Source: Zoogloea sp.
Lineage (GTDB): Bacteria; Pseudomonadota; Gammaproteobacteria; Burkholderiales; Rhodocyclaceae
Assembly: GCF_028689785.1 (NCBI RefSeq)
Contig: NZ_JAQVCN010000006.1
Coordinates: 88,111-152,110, forward strand
DNA: 64,000 nt
Direction of reading: 5' to 3'
Under the pieces are notes generated by a model that was not told where the DNA came from, searched no databases, and was given only the letters and a program-made list of their open reading frames with translations. The position numbers and the translations under genes were made by a program. Of the stretch, positions 1-9,209 are shown piece after piece; position 1 is the stretch's first letter, and every line of letters starts with the position of its first letter.

Positions 1-771
1 CACCGAGATCAAAAAACTGTGCTGCAGCATGCCCAACTCGCCAGGGTCCGCCTGCACGTGGGCAAAGTAAGCCTCGATACTGGTAAAACCCATGGCCTGG
101 CTGCGGCGCAGGGTCTGACGCCGCAGGGTGCTTTCCTTGTAAACACCCAGATCCACCCCTGTTTCACGGGAAGTCAGGGCAAGCAGGGTGCGGAAGGCTC
201 TGTCCTCGGCCTCGGCGCGCTGCTCGGCCAGGCTGTCGAGGCGGATCTCGACATCGTTGAGCCAGTCAGCCGCCGCCTCCAAGGTGTCCAGCCCTTCGTC
301 TGCCAGATAGAGCACCGCGCCCCCCGCCACACGGACGGCACGGGCACCGGCAATCTCAGCGCCGTCCCGCGGCACGGGCAACACCCCCACCACCGCCGCG
401 CCGCCCACGTCGGCCGCCGATTCAAGCAACCTGTCGAGCACGCTTGTGGCCGTGTCTCCGGGGCCGGTCGGCAGGACACCCAGCCCACGCTCATGAAAGA
501 TCAAGGCCTGCCCGGCCGGGCAGACGTGAACCCAATCGACCTCGGGACTGACGCCATCCTGCGCATGACGCACCTGCAGACGCGACTCCACAGCAAGCTC
601 ACTCAGCCCCAGCGGGTCGGCCAATACAAATGCAGCGCGGCCTCGCGGATCAAGGCGCCGCAGGAGTTCCCGGACACGCCAGGGCCTGTCCGCAAAGCCC
701 CCCAAGACCACCAGGCAGGGGCGCTTGCCGGTATCCGGAATATCGGTGCCGACCATCCTTATTGCCGTCAT
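1..771 (-). CDS. CheB-CheR chemotaxis fusion protein, partial (C-terminus beyond the left edge), degenerate CheB domain
   Basis: Open minus-strand frame running off the left edge. The first ~175 residues follow the CheB methylesterase fold: a CheB-like stretch around VCPAGQALIF, then SVLDRLLESAAD and PVPRDG, which match the family's PxxxxLLV, ID-LFRSAA and GMGxDG blocks. The nucleophile motif GASxGG is replaced by LGGFADRP and the VQH motif by VLAD, so catalytic Ser and His are missing. After a short helical linker comes a CheR N-terminal domain (FRTLLALTSRETGVDLGVYKESTL, then LLISV-type helix). CheB-CheR fusions normally continue into methyltransferase, PAS and kinase domains. The start is uncertain: ATG at 771, 756 and 846 are in frame and none has a strong Shine-Dalgarno sequence. 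Family call is inferred from motif order, with no search done. Confidence 0.72.
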   Translation of the reverse strand, partial: MTAIRMVGTDIPDTGKRPCLVVLGGFADRPWRVRELLRRLDPRGRAAFVLADPLGLSELAVESRLQVRHAQDGVSPEVDWVHVCPAGQALIFHERGLGVLPTGPGDTATSVLDRLLESAADVGGAAVVGVLPVPRDGAEIAGARAVRVAGGAVLYLADEGLDTLEAAADWLNDVEIRLDSLAEQRAEAEDRAFRTLLALTSRETGVDLGVYKESTLRRQTLRRSQAMGFTSIEAYFAHVQADPGELGMLQHSFLISV

Positions 772-941
772 AGCGTGTTGCGAATCGCCGATTTCAGGAA
801 ACTGTTTCGCGATGGTATGCCGAAGCTGCGGGGTTTTCCATGACATGGGCGAGGCTGCCGTTTCAAGGGCCCCTCACACCCCTTGCGAAACCCGCCCAGA
901 CGTTCCATGATGAAGCATCAACCCGATCCGGAGATGCCATC

Positions 942-1073
942 ATGATTCGTTCCGTTGCCCTGCTGCTCGCCCTGGCCCTGGGTTTCACCGCCGCTGCCCA
1001 GGCCTGTGGCGACAATGCCAAGCACACCAAGCCCGACATGAGCAAGCCGGCAGCCCCCAAGACGGGTACCTGA
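942..1073 (+). CDS. Small secreted peptide of unknown function
   Basis: Encodes 43 residues. An N-terminal Met-Ile-Arg and a run of Leu/Ala (about residues 4-19) ending AAQA form a typical signal peptide, leaving a mature peptide of about 24 residues with one Cys, several Lys and Pro, ending PAAPKTGT. GGAG lies upstream at 930-933. A stem-loop terminator follows directly, supporting a short independent transcription unit. No family is recognised; similar tiny exported peptides are common next to stress or metal genes but nothing here fixes a role. Confidence 0.5.
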   Translation: MIRSVALLLALALGFTAAAQACGDNAKHTKPDMSKPAAPKTGT

Positions 1074-1087
1074 CCGGCCAGAAGAGT

Positions 1088-1110
1088 GGGCGCCCATGGG
1101 CGCCTTTTTT
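1088..1110 (+). terminator. Rho-independent terminator
   Basis: GGGCGCC / GGCGCCC type stem around a CATG centre, directly followed by six T residues, 15 bases after the small peptide gene. Confidence 0.75.
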
Positions 1111-1247
1111 GCCACTAAAACATCCCCGGGGCCGGCAGCACTCCCACGGGGCGGCCCCCGTGCAGATGAGCACGGGTGGCTCTTGTTCCTGATCGCCTTT
1201 TTCCTGTTTCAACGCATCGGCCATTAAACCCATAATCGGAGACACCT

Positions 1248-1682
1248 ATGCCCAACAGAACGCTGCGTCAGGTCGTGGAAGGCCAGACCCTCATTTCCGC
1301 CATCGCCGACACCTCCGTCCGCGCTGCAGCCATTGCCATGGCCAACAGCAAGGTCGGCGCCATCATGGTGGTGGACGACAAGGGCCAGCTTGCCGGCCTG
1401 TTCACCGAACGCGATGTGCTCAACCGGGTCGTGGCCAAAGGGCTCGATCCGGACAAGACGCCCCTGTCGGCGGTCATGACCAGCTCGCTGCAGACGGCCT
1501 CGCCCGACAAGCCCCTGGCCCACGCCCTGCACATGATGTTTGAAGGCGGCTTCCGGCACGTGCCGGTCGTCGAGAACGACAAGCCGGTGGGCATGGTGTC
1601 GGCCCGCAACGCCCTCGGGCTGGAAATCTGCCAGTTCGAGAAGGAGCTGAAAGACCGCGACCACATCGCCGAGATCCTCTGA
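1248..1682 (+). CDS. Two-CBS-domain protein
   Basis: 144 residues made almost wholly of a tandem CBS pair (Bateman module): repeat one about residues 15-70 (GAIMVVDDKGQLAGLFTERD) and repeat two about 80-138 (FRHVPVVENDKPVGMVSARN). Such stand-alone modules bind adenine nucleotides and act as energy or redox sensors; the partner protein is unknown. GGAGACACCT just before the ATG gives a good ribosome site. It sits alone between two terminators, so it is probably its own transcription unit. Confidence 0.85.
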   Translation: MPNRTLRQVVEGQTLISAIADTSVRAAAIAMANSKVGAIMVVDDKGQLAGLFTERDVLNRVVAKGLDPDKTPLSAVMTSSLQTASPDKPLAHALHMMFEGGFRHVPVVENDKPVGMVSARNALGLEICQFEKELKDRDHIAEIL

Positions 1683-1705
1683 GCCAGACCCAGGCGCACA
1701 ACCCC

Positions 1706-1727
1706 GAAGGGCCCCGCAAGGGGCCTT
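1706..1727 (+). terminator. Probable Rho-independent terminator
   Basis: AAGGGCCCC-GCAA-GGGGCCTTT hairpin 23 bases after the CBS gene, with a short T run. Confidence 0.65.
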
Positions 1728-1818
1728 TCGCCGTTAACCGTAACGGCCCCGACGCGCCCGCGCCCGGTCAAATCGCCTAAGATTGCGCTTTCCCCACCAC
1801 CAAGAAAGCGTCAAACCC

Positions 1819-2418
1819 ATGTTTTCCGGAATCGTTGCCGCCACCGGCCGCATCCTGAATGTGTCTCCCCTCGAAGAAGGCGTGCGTCTCACGGTGGACG
1901 TCGGCACCCTGGATCTGGACGATGTGCAACTGGGCGACAGCATCGCCAACAACGGCGTGTGCCTCACGGTGATCTCCCGGGACGGCAACACTGTCCAGTT
2001 CGATGTCTCACGCGAGAGCCTCAACTGCACCGTCGGCCTGGATGCCCCCGGCGAGGTTAACCTCGAAAAGGCCCTGCGCCTGGCCGACCGCCTGGGCGGT
2101 CACCTGGTGACCGGCCACGTGGACGGCCTCGGCGAGGTGCTGCGCTTCGCCCCGGTCGGCGAAAGCCACGAGTTGGTGATCCGCGCACCGGCAGCCCTTG
2201 CCGGCTACATCGCCCGCAAGGGCTCAATCACCGTGGATGGAGTGAGCCTGACCGTGAATCAGGTCGATGGCTGTGATTTCTCCATCAACCTGATTCCCCA
2301 CACCGTGCAGGTAACCACCCTGCGCCGCCTGGTGATCGGCAGCAAGGTAAACCTGGAGATCGACCTGATCGCCCGCTACTGCGAACGCCTGCTCAGCATG
2401 GACCGCAGCGCCGACTGA
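1819..2418 (+). CDS. ribE: Riboflavin synthase, alpha subunit
   Basis: 199 residues. Catalyses dismutation of two 6,7-dimethyl-8-ribityllumazine molecules to riboflavin plus a pyrimidinedione. The MFSGIV start is the hallmark N-terminus of the family, so the ATG at 1819 is chosen over an in-frame ATG at 1783. Two homologous lumazine-binding repeats are visible: about 1-95 (GDSIANNGVCLTV) and 96-190 (GHLVTGHVDG, GSITVDGVSLTVN). First gene of the riboflavin cluster continued by ribBX and ribH; ribD is not in the window. The 365-base gap before ribBX makes a separate promoter for the next gene likely. Confidence 0.95.
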   Translation: MFSGIVAATGRILNVSPLEEGVRLTVDVGTLDLDDVQLGDSIANNGVCLTVISRDGNTVQFDVSRESLNCTVGLDAPGEVNLEKALRLADRLGGHLVTGHVDGLGEVLRFAPVGESHELVIRAPAALAGYIARKGSITVDGVSLTVNQVDGCDFSINLIPHTVQVTTLRRLVIGSKVNLEIDLIARYCERLLSMDRSAD

Positions 2419-2783
2419 ACCGTTTCGGCCACGCCGGTGACGTGCCGGCCCGCCCACCCGTCTCATTCTTATCACGTCCACCGGGACATTCCGGGGCCAG
2501 GCAGCCGCTTCGCATCGCCCTGCGCAATCCGGCCTATCCGGCCGGCAGGGCCTCCAAGCTATAAAGTCGCGCTTGGCCGCCCGGGTGTGGGAAAATGGCC
2601 GGCCCAGGAAACACTATACGGCCTGACTGCCCGCCGTCGATCCGAGCGGACACTCAGCACCATGCTCATGAATCGCAGAAGATCACAGAAGAACCCGCCC
2701 CTGCGGCAGGGCGGGCCCGTCGCCCGCGCGCATGAGCGCCTTCAGGGTCAGCACCACACAACCGTTGCCGGAGAATCCTTGCC
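2419..2783 (+). other. Intergenic region between ribE and ribBX
   Basis: 365 bases without a convincing gene. I looked for an FMN riboswitch, common ahead of ribB genes, and did not find its conserved segments. A perfect 7-bp stem CCCGCCC / GGGCGGG with an 8-base loop lies at 2694-2715, about 70 bases before the ribBX start, and could be a leader attenuator or terminator-like element; it has no T run. Confidence 0.4.
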
Positions 2784-3884
2784 ATGAGCGCACTCGCCCC
2801 CATCCAGGACATCATTGCCGACATCAAGGCGGGCCGGATGGTCATCCTCGTGGACGAGGAAGACCGGGAGAACGAAGGCGATATCGTCATCGCCGCCGAG
2901 TTCATCACCCCTGAAACCATCAATTTCATGGCCAAGCACGCCCGTGGCCTGATCTGCCTGACCCTGACCGAAGAGCGCTGCCGCCAGCTCGGCATCAACC
3001 ACATGGCGCGGGACAACCGCAGCCAGTTCAGCACCGCCTTCACCGTCTCCATCGAAGCCGCCGAGGGCGTCACCACCGGCATCTCCGCAGCCGACCGGGC
3101 TCGCACCGTACAGGCGGCGGTCGCCCGTCATGCCAAGGCCAGCGACATCGTGCAGCCAGGCCACATCTTCCCGATCATGGCCAAGCCGGGCGGCGTGCTG
3201 ATCCGCGCCGGCCACACCGAAGCGGGCTGCGACCTGGCCGGCATCGCCGGTCTCGAGCCCGCCTCGGTGATCTGCGAGATCATGAACGACGACGGCACCA
3301 TGGCTCGCCTGCCCGAGCTCATCGAGTTCGCCCGGGAACACGATCTCAAGATCGGCGCTATCCGCGATCTGATCGAATACCGGGCCCGCACCGAAAAGCT
3401 GGTCGAGAAGGTCAGCGAGAAGAGCGTGGACACGCCCTACGGCCCCTTCCGCCTGTCAGCCTTCGAAGACAAGACCTCCGGCGAAGTGCACCTGGCCATG
3501 TCCTTCGGCGACATCCACCCCGAGGTGGACACCCTGGTGCGCGTCCACGAGCCGGTCTCGGTGCTCGACTTCCTCGACCCCACGAGCGGCCGCCACAGTT
3601 TTCCGGTGGATACCGCTCTCAAGCACATCGCCGAGCATGGTCACGGTGTCATCGTGCTCCTCTACCGCCCCCAGACCGGCCAGGATCTCCTGGCCCAGCT
3701 CTCCGGTGAAACCAGCACCAGCCGTCCCGCTCAGAAGTGGGATCCGCGCCTGTTCGGCATCGGCGCCCAGATCCTGTCCGGCCTCAATGTGGGCCGGATG
3801 AAGATCCTCGCCAGCCCGCGCAAGATCCCCAGCATGGCCGGCTTCGGCCTGACCGTCGTCGGCCACGTGGCCCCCGGCGCCTGA
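2784..3884 (+). CDS. ribB: 3,4-dihydroxy-2-butanone-4-phosphate synthase with degenerate GTP cyclohydrolase II domain (RibBX type)
   Basis: 366 residues. Residues 1-205 are a complete DHBP synthase, which turns ribulose 5-phosphate into the four-carbon riboflavin precursor: acidic loop [10 protein letters not shown] near residue 27 and [10 protein letters not shown] near 150. Residues 206-366 align with GTP cyclohydrolase II in outline, but the zinc-binding Cys cluster (HSECLTGD...RCDCG in active enzymes) is absent; the matching stretch reads [13 protein letters not shown]. The second half therefore cannot be a normal cyclohydrolase. This is the RibBX arrangement known from Proteobacteria, which implies that a separate ribA exists elsewhere. 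ribH follows after 33 bases. Confidence 0.93.
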   Translation: MSALAPIQDIIADIKAGRMVILVDEEDRENEGDIVIAAEFITPETINFMAKHARGLICLTLTEERCRQLGINHMARDNRSQFSTAFTVSIEAAEGVTTGISAADRARTVQAAVARHAKASDIVQPGHIFPIMAKPGGVLIRAGHTEAGCDLAGIAGLEPASVICEIMNDDGTMARLPELIEFAREHDLKIGAIRDLIEYRARTEKLVEKVSEKSVDTPYGPFRLSAFEDKTSGEVHLAMSFGDIHPEVDTLVRVHEPVSVLDFLDPTSGRHSFPVDTALKHIAEHGHGVIVLLYRPQTGQDLLAQLSGETSTSRPAQKWDPRLFGIGAQILSGLNVGRMKILASPRKIPSMAGFGLTVVGHVAPGA

Positions 3885-3917
3885 GCCCCACGCTCCGCCT
3901 CCATTACAGGACATCCC

Positions 3918-4388
3918 ATGCCCCGCTACGAAAACATCCGCGAAATCGAACCTAACCTGGACGGCCGCGGCCTCCGCGTCGGTGTCGTCATGTGCCGCTT
4001 CAACCTCGACGTCTGCGAAGGCCTGCTGTCCTCGTGCACGACCGAGCTGCAACGCCTCGGCGTCGCCAGTGACGCAATCACCATCGCCACCGTCCCGGGT
4101 GCCCTCGAAGCCCCGCTGACCCTGCAGGCGATGGCCCGGAGCGGCCGTTTCGACGCTCTGGTGGCCCTCGGCGCGGTGATCCGCGGCGAGACTTACCACT
4201 TCGAACTGGTCTCCAACGAACAAGGCGCCGGCATCACCCGCGTCACCCTGGATACCGGCGTTCCCATCGCCAATGGCATTCTCACCACCGAAGACGACGA
4301 CCAGGCCCTGGCCCGCATGCAGGTCAAGGGCGCCGACTGCGCCCAGGCCGCTGTCGAAATGGCCCGTCTCCTGAAAGCACTGGCATGA
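3918..4388 (+). CDS. ribH: 6,7-dimethyl-8-ribityllumazine synthase
   Basis: 156 residues. Condenses the DHBP synthase product with the ribitylamino-pyrimidine to make the substrate of riboflavin synthase, usually in an icosahedral or pentameric shell. Family motifs are present: VPGALEAPL (about residue 57), [14 protein letters not shown] with the catalytic His (about 83-96) and the substrate loop [18 protein letters not shown]. Its stop overlaps the nusB start (ATGA, 4 bases), showing translational coupling, a classical ribH-nusB pair. Confidence 0.96.
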   Translation: MPRYENIREIEPNLDGRGLRVGVVMCRFNLDVCEGLLSSCTTELQRLGVASDAITIATVPGALEAPLTLQAMARSGRFDALVALGAVIRGETYHFELVSNEQGAGITRVTLDTGVPIANGILTTEDDDQALARMQVKGADCAQAAVEMARLLKALA

Positions 4389-4861
4389 GCACACCCAACA
4401 AGTCCCCCCGCCGCCGCGCCCGCGAATTCGCCCTGCAGGGCGTATACCAGTGGCTGCTGAGCCAGGCCCAGCTCACCGCCATCGAAAGCCAGCTCGGTGA
4501 AGTCGGCGGTTTCGACAAGTGCGACCGTGATCTCTTCCTTGGCCTGCTGCGCGGCACCATCAGCAACGCCCCCGAGCTGCAGGTCGGCTTCGCGCCCTAC
4601 ATCGACCGCCAGCTCAACGAGCTGTCGCCCATTGAGCGCGGCATCCTGCTGATCTCCACCTTCGAGCTGATCCACCGCCCGGAAACCCCTTACCGGGTCA
4701 TCATCAACGAGGCCATCGAGTTGGCCAAGGGCTACGGTGGCACCGACGGGCACAAGTTCGTCAATGGCGTGCTCGACAAGCTGGCTGCCCGCGTGCGCGC
4801 CGACGAAGTGGAGGCCAACGCCCAGCAACGCCGCGCCGCCCGCAACGGCAACCCGGGCTGA
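4385..4861 (+). CDS. nusB: Transcription antitermination protein NusB
   Basis: 158 residues, all-helical NusB fold. Binds boxA RNA with ribosomal protein S10 in rRNA antitermination. Diagnostic blocks are [15 protein letters not shown] at the N-terminus, [16 protein letters not shown] in the middle, and [32 protein letters not shown] near the C-terminus. Overlaps ribH by four bases. The C-terminal tail ([12 protein letters not shown]) is charged and probably disordered. thiL follows after 31 bases. Confidence 0.96.
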   Translation: MSTPNKSPRRRAREFALQGVYQWLLSQAQLTAIESQLGEVGGFDKCDRDLFLGLLRGTISNAPELQVGFAPYIDRQLNELSPIERGILLISTFELIHRPETPYRVIINEAIELAKGYGGTDGHKFVNGVLDKLAARVRADEVEANAQQRRAARNGNPG

Positions 4862-4892
4862 ACCCGGCCCTGACGGCGCCCACGCCATCGCG

Positions 4893-5861
4893 ATGCCCTC
4901 CGAATTCGCCCTGATCCGCCGTCATTTCACCCGCCCTGCCCGCCATACCGACCTGGCGGTGGGCGACGATGCGGCCCTGATCCGCGCCCGCCCAGGCATG
5001 CAGCTGGCCATCTCCACCGACATGCTGGTGGCCGGCACTCATTTCTTCGCCGACACCGGCCCGGAAGACCTGGGCTGGAAGACCCTGGCGGTCAACGTCT
5101 CCGACTTGGCCGCCATGGGGGCGGAGCCCCGCTGGGTAGTACTGGCCGCCAGCCTGCCGAGTGCTGATGAAAGCTGGATCGCCCCGTTCGCCAAAGGCTT
5201 CTTCGCCTGCTGCGAGGCTTTTGGCATCGACGCCATCGGCGGCGACACCACCCGCGGCCCGCTCAACCTGTGCCCGACCATCTTCGGCGAGCTGCCCCTC
5301 GGCCAGGCCATCACCCGCAGCGGCGGCCGGCCCGGTGATGATCTGTGGGTATCCGGAGCGCCGGGCCGTGCGGCCCTCGGCCTGGCCCATCTGAAAGCCG
5401 AGATCCAGCTTGCTCCCGCCTGGCGTGACCCATGCGTGGCGGCGCTGCAGCGGCCCCAGCCCCGCGTCGCCCTGGGCCTGGCCCTGCGCGGCCTGGCCAC
5501 CGCCATGCTCGACGTCTCCGACGGTCTGCTGGGCGACCTGGACCACATCCTCGAACTGTCCGGCGTCGGCGCCGAGGTGGACGAAGCCGCCCTGCCCCTG
5601 GCCCCGCTGATCGAAGCCTGTGGCGATACAGACCGGGCCTTCCAGGCCTGCACTGCCGGCGGTGATGACTACGAGCTGCTCTTTGCTGCCCCTGCCGGGC
5701 GCCGCGACGATCTGGCCGCCCTGTCGGCCCGCCTCGATCTGCCCCTGCACCGCATCGGGCGCCTCACCGACACACCGGGCCGGCTGCAACTGCGCCGCGC
5801 CGACGGCCGGCTCGACAGTCTTGCCGTCCGCGGTTACGACCACTTCGGGCGTGACGCATGA
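4893..5861 (+). CDS. thiL: Thiamine-monophosphate kinase
   Basis: 322 residues. Phosphorylates thiamine monophosphate to the diphosphate cofactor with ATP. MPSEFALI is a typical start; the longer upstream frame overlaps nusB and is ignored. Visible are VGDDAALI (metal and phosphate binding, about residue 25), STDMLVAGTHF, AVNVSDLAAMGAEPRWVVL, GGDTTRGP and the C-terminal TAGGDDYELLFAAP. The stop overlaps pgpA by four bases (ATGA), so the nusB-thiL-pgpA-pncC run is one coupled unit. Confidence 0.95.
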   Translation: MPSEFALIRRHFTRPARHTDLAVGDDAALIRARPGMQLAISTDMLVAGTHFFADTGPEDLGWKTLAVNVSDLAAMGAEPRWVVLAASLPSADESWIAPFAKGFFACCEAFGIDAIGGDTTRGPLNLCPTIFGELPLGQAITRSGGRPGDDLWVSGAPGRAALGLAHLKAEIQLAPAWRDPCVAALQRPQPRVALGLALRGLATAMLDVSDGLLGDLDHILELSGVGAEVDEAALPLAPLIEACGDTDRAFQACTAGGDDYELLFAAPAGRRDDLAALSARLDLPLHRIGRLTDTPGRLQLRRADGRLDSLAVRGYDHFGRDA

Positions 5862-6337
5862 AGCCGACCCTGCGCTTCCTCGTCTCCGATCCGGCCCACT
5901 TCATTGCCCTCGGCTTCGGCTCCGGCCTGATTCCGAAAGGCCCGGGCACCGCCGGCACCCTGCTGGGCTGGCTGCTCTTCCCCTTCGTCCATGCACCCCT
6001 GTCCGAACCCCTGTTTGGCGGGCTGCTGCTGGCCAGCTTCCTGTTCGGTATCCTGGCCTGCGAACGCACCGGACGAGCCCTCGGGGTGGCCGACCACGGC
6101 GGCATCGTGTGGGACGAGATCGTCGCTATCTGGCTGGTGCTGTGGCTCACCCCTCCCACCCTGGCCTGGCAGGCCACCGCCGTCGCCCTGTTCCGCTTCT
6201 TCGACATCGTCAAGCCGCCCCCCATCCGCTGGGTGGACGAACGCACCCGCGGCGGGCTGGGCGTAATGTTCGACGACCTGCTGGCCGCCGGCTACACCCT
6301 GCTGGTGCTGGCCTTGTTCGTGAGGTTTGCAAGCTGA
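5858..6337 (+). CDS. pgpA: Phosphatidylglycerophosphatase A
   Basis: 159 residues. Removes the terminal phosphate from phosphatidylglycerophosphate in the inner membrane. The family motifs GLIPKGPGTAGTL (about residue 24) and the acidic catalytic segment DHGGIVWDEI (about 82) are intact, and three to four hydrophobic segments are predicted. RFFDIVKPPPIRWVDE is the usual third conserved block. Coupled to thiL (4-base overlap) and to pncC (1-base overlap). Confidence 0.94.
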   Translation: MKPTLRFLVSDPAHFIALGFGSGLIPKGPGTAGTLLGWLLFPFVHAPLSEPLFGGLLLASFLFGILACERTGRALGVADHGGIVWDEIVAIWLVLWLTPPTLAWQATAVALFRFFDIVKPPPIRWVDERTRGGLGVMFDDLLAAGYTLLVLALFVRFAS

Positions 6338-6822
6338 TGGATACCCGACTCGAAGCCCTGTCCCGCGCCGTCGGCGACCACCTCCAGTCCCGCGGCTGGC
6401 GGCTGGCCACGGCAGAATCCTGCACCGGCGGCTGGGTCGCCGAGGTGGTCACCGCCACGGCCGGCAGCTCGGCCTGGTTCGACTGCGGCTTCATCACCTA
6501 CTCCAACGACGCCAAGTGCGCCCTGCTGGGCGTCTCCCCCATGACCCTGGCCCGCCACGGTGCGGTCAGCGAGCAGACCACCGCGGCCATGGTGCGGGGT
6601 ACCCTGGAGCGTGCCGAGGCCGACCTCGCCCTGTCCATCTCGGGGGTCGCCGGCCCTACCGGCGGCTCTCCGGAGAAGCCCGTCGGCACCGTGTGCTTCG
6701 GCTGGGGGCGTGCCGGCGAGACACCAGGGACGGCAACCTGCCATTTCAGTGGCGACCGGGAATCCGTGCGTTACCAGGCCGTCGTCTTCGCCCTCGAAGA
6801 GCTCCTGCGCCGCTACGCCTGA
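6337..6822 (+). CDS. pncC: Nicotinamide-nucleotide amidohydrolase (CinA C-terminal domain)
   Basis: 161 residues. Stand-alone CinA C-terminal domain; deamidates NMN to nicotinate mononucleotide in pyridine nucleotide recycling. The signature is clear: LATAESCTGGWVAEVVTA (about residue 25), a catalytic Ser/Thr context in TAGSSAWFDCGFITYSN, and SISGVAGPTGGSPEKPVGTVCF. The ATG shares its A with the pgpA stop codon. cinA-type genes often precede recA, as here. Confidence 0.93.
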   Translation: MDTRLEALSRAVGDHLQSRGWRLATAESCTGGWVAEVVTATAGSSAWFDCGFITYSNDAKCALLGVSPMTLARHGAVSEQTTAAMVRGTLERAEADLALSISGVAGPTGGSPEKPVGTVCFGWGRAGETPGTATCHFSGDRESVRYQAVVFALEELLRRYA

Positions 6823-6868
6823 ACGGCCACAAGGGGGACACCTGCGATCGAGGTAGACGTTCGCAGAG

Positions 6869-6888
6869 AACTGTATAAAATATCAGTT
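6869..6888 (+). promoter_or_regulatory. LexA-like SOS box upstream of recA
   Basis: AACTGTATAAAATATCAGTT: CTGT-N8-TCAG, one base off the CTGT-N8-ACAG LexA consensus, with the usual AT-rich spacer. It lies about 100 bases before the recA start, as expected for an SOS operator. Confidence 0.65.
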
Positions 6889-6983
6889 ATGCACAAGCAT
6901 AGTCCGTACCTGCTGCAGCGCGTCCACCTGCACGCAAACTCTGTGCCATAATCCCCAAAACCCTTTACGCAAGGATCAGTCAA

Positions 6984-8021
6984 ATGGATGACAACAAGGC
7001 CAAGGCCCTCGCAGCCGCGCTTTCCCAGATCGAAAAGCAGTTCGGCAAGGGCTCGATCATGCGTCTCGGCGACGGTGAGGTCGAAAGCGACATCCAGACC
7101 GTCTCCACGGGTTCACTGGGTCTCGACATCGCCCTCGGTATCGGCGGCCTGCCCCGTGGCCGTGTCGTCGAGATCTACGGCCCCGAATCCTCGGGCAAGA
7201 CCACCCTCACCCTCCAGGTCGTCGCCGAAATGCAGAAGCTCGGCGGCACCGCGGCCTTCATCGACGCGGAGCACGCCCTCGACGTTACCTATGCCCAGAA
7301 GCTCGGCGTCAACATCGGTGACCTGCTGATCTCCCAGCCCGACACGGGCGAGCAGGCCCTTGAGATCGCCGACATGCTGGTACGCTCCGGTGGCGTGGAT
7401 GTGGTCATCATCGACTCTGTAGCAGCCCTCACCCCCAAGGCTGAAATCGAAGGCGAGATGGGCGACCAGCTGCCCGGCCTGCAGGCCCGCCTGATGAGCC
7501 AGGCCCTGCGCAAGCTCACCGCCAACATCAAGCGCACCAACACCCTGGTCATCTTCATCAACCAGATCCGCATGAAGATCGGCGTGATGTTCGGCAGCCC
7601 CGAAACCACCACCGGCGGCAACGCCCTCAAGTTTTATGCATCCGTGCGCATGGACATCCGGCGCATCGGCACCATCAAGAAAAACGACGAGGTGATCGGC
7701 TCCGAGACCAAGGTCAAGGTCGTCAAGAACAAAGTCGCGCCGCCGTTCCGCGAGACCCTGTTCGACATCCTCTATGGCGAAGGCACGTCTCGCGAAGGCG
7801 AGATCATCGATCTGGGCGTCCAGCACAAGTTCGTGGACAAGTCGGGCGCCTGGTACGCCTACAACGGCGAGAAGATCGGTCAGGGCAAGGACAACGCCCG
7901 CGAGTTCCTGAAAGCCAATCCGCACATCGCCCGTGAGATCGAGAACAAGATCCGCGTGGCCTGCAACCTGCCCGAGATGGCCGTCATCGCACGCGCCCCC
8001 GTGGCAGCTGCCACCGAATAG
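6984..8021 (+). CDS. recA: Recombinase RecA
   Basis: 345 residues. ATP-dependent strand exchange protein and LexA co-protease. Walker [10 protein letters not shown] (about residue 66-74), the loop and Walker B segment [15 protein letters not shown], the L1/L2 region with [32 protein letters not shown], and [13 protein letters not shown] are all standard. The C-terminal tail is acidic only weakly. Preceded by a LexA-like box and followed after 14 bases by recX, so expected to be SOS-induced together. Confidence 0.98.
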   Translation: MDDNKAKALAAALSQIEKQFGKGSIMRLGDGEVESDIQTVSTGSLGLDIALGIGGLPRGRVVEIYGPESSGKTTLTLQVVAEMQKLGGTAAFIDAEHALDVTYAQKLGVNIGDLLISQPDTGEQALEIADMLVRSGGVDVVIIDSVAALTPKAEIEGEMGDQLPGLQARLMSQALRKLTANIKRTNTLVIFINQIRMKIGVMFGSPETTTGGNALKFYASVRMDIRRIGTIKKNDEVIGSETKVKVVKNKVAPPFRETLFDILYGEGTSREGEIIDLGVQHKFVDKSGAWYAYNGEKIGQGKDNAREFLKANPHIAREIENKIRVACNLPEMAVIARAPVAAATE

Positions 8022-8035
8022 GGCCCGGGCAATCC

Positions 8036-8485
8036 ATGGCCGCCAGCCTGCACGAACGTGCCCTGCGTTGCCTGGCCCAGCGGGAGCACTCCCGCGTCGA
8101 GCTGGCACGCAAGCTGTGCGGCCTGGGCAGCGAAGACGAAGTCAATTCCGAGCTCGACCGTCTGGCCGAGCTCGGCCTGCTTTCCGACGCCCGCTTTGCG
8201 GACGCCTATGTAAGAGCCAAGGCCCGCCGCTTCGGTGCCTCTCGCCTGCGCCTGGAGCTGTCCCGGCGCGGAGTGGCAGCGGAACTGATTGGCGAGGCCA
8301 TCGAGGACAACTGCGGCAACAGTGAGCAGGAACGTGCGCGGGAGGTGATCCGCCGCAAGTTCTCCAGCGCGCCGGCGGATCAGCAGGAATGGGCCCGCCA
8401 GGCGCGTTTCCTTCAAGGTCGTGGTTTTTCCACCGAAATAATACGTAAAGTCCTGAGAGAACACCCCGGCGATGAGCCTGCTTAA
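8036..8485 (+). CDS. recX: Regulatory protein RecX
   Basis: 149 residues, built of three-helix RecX repeats. Modulates RecA by binding in the filament groove. Recognised by [19 protein letters not shown] at the N-terminus, [18 protein letters not shown] in the middle, and the C-terminal [22 protein letters not shown]. The last 14 bases overlap lptB in another frame. Confidence 0.92.
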   Translation: MAASLHERALRCLAQREHSRVELARKLCGLGSEDEVNSELDRLAELGLLSDARFADAYVRAKARRFGASRLRLELSRRGVAAELIGEAIEDNCGNSEQERAREVIRRKFSSAPADQQEWARQARFLQGRGFSTEIIRKVLREHPGDEPA

Positions 8486-9194
8486 AGTCAGCAACCTGCG
8501 CAAGAAGTACAAGGCACGTACCGTTGTCCACGACGTCTCCTTCAACGTCGGCAGCGGCGAAGTCGTGGGGCTGCTTGGCCCCAACGGCGCAGGCAAGACC
8601 ACCTGCTTCTACATGATCGTCGGCCTGGTGGCCGCCGACGGAGGCGAGATCACCCTCGATGATCAGGTGCTGACCCACCGCCCGATCCACCAGCGCGCCC
8701 GTCTCGGCCTGTCCTACCTACCCCAGGAGATGAGCGTGTTCCGCAAACTCACCGTGGCCGAGAACATCCAGGCCGTGCTGGAGTTGCAGCACCACGGCAA
8801 AGCCCAGATCGCCGCCCGCCTCGACGAGCTGCTCAACGAGCTGGGCATCGAACATCTCCGCGACAGCACGGCCATCTCCCTTTCGGGTGGCGAACGGCGC
8901 CGCTGCGAAATCGCCCGCGCCCTGGCCACCGACCCGCGACTGATCCTCCTCGACGAACCCTTTGCCGGCGTCGACCCGATCGCCGTGATCGACATCCAGA
9001 AGATCATCCGTTTTCTGAAGGACAAAGGTATCGGTGTGCTGATCACCGATCACAACGTCCGCGAAACCCTCGGCATTTGTGACCGCGCCTTCATCATCAA
9101 CGCCGGCGAGGTGCTGGCCAGCGGCCGCCCCGACGAGATCGTCCACAATGAGCAGGTGCGTCAGGTCTACCTTGGCGAGCACTTCCGGCTCTGA
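8472..9194 (+). CDS. lptB: LPS export ABC transporter ATP-binding protein LptB
   Basis: 240 residues. Cytoplasmic ATPase of the LptBFG-C complex that extracts lipopolysaccharide from the inner membrane. Walker [10 protein letters not shown] (about residue 38), Q-loop in [23 protein letters not shown] signature LSGGERRR, Walker [14 protein letters not shown] and switch His in LITDHNV. Unusually it overlaps recX and no lptC or lptA lies next to it, although the following rpoN-hpf-ptsN order is the standard one. Confidence 0.95.
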   Translation: MSLLKVSNLRKKYKARTVVHDVSFNVGSGEVVGLLGPNGAGKTTCFYMIVGLVAADGGEITLDDQVLTHRPIHQRARLGLSYLPQEMSVFRKLTVAENIQAVLELQHHGKAQIAARLDELLNELGIEHLRDSTAISLSGGERRRCEIARALATDPRLILLDEPFAGVDPIAVIDIQKIIRFLKDKGIGVLITDHNVRETLGICDRAFIINAGEVLASGRPDEIVHNEQVRQVYLGEHFRL

Positions 9195-9209
9195 GCACCG
9201 AGACGACTC

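Noticed and set aside
1..843. Plus-strand frame at the left edge
   Set aside because: Shadow of the CheB-CheR gene, which has family motifs on the other strand. An apparent frameshift in CheR vanished on rechecking the reverse complement.
2419..2783. FMN riboswitch upstream of ribBX
   Set aside because: The conserved RFN element segments are not present; only a GC-rich 7-bp hairpin was seen.
2437..2787. A 116-residue frame in the ribE-ribBX gap
   Set aside because: Composition is not protein-like, and no ribosome site or family is seen.
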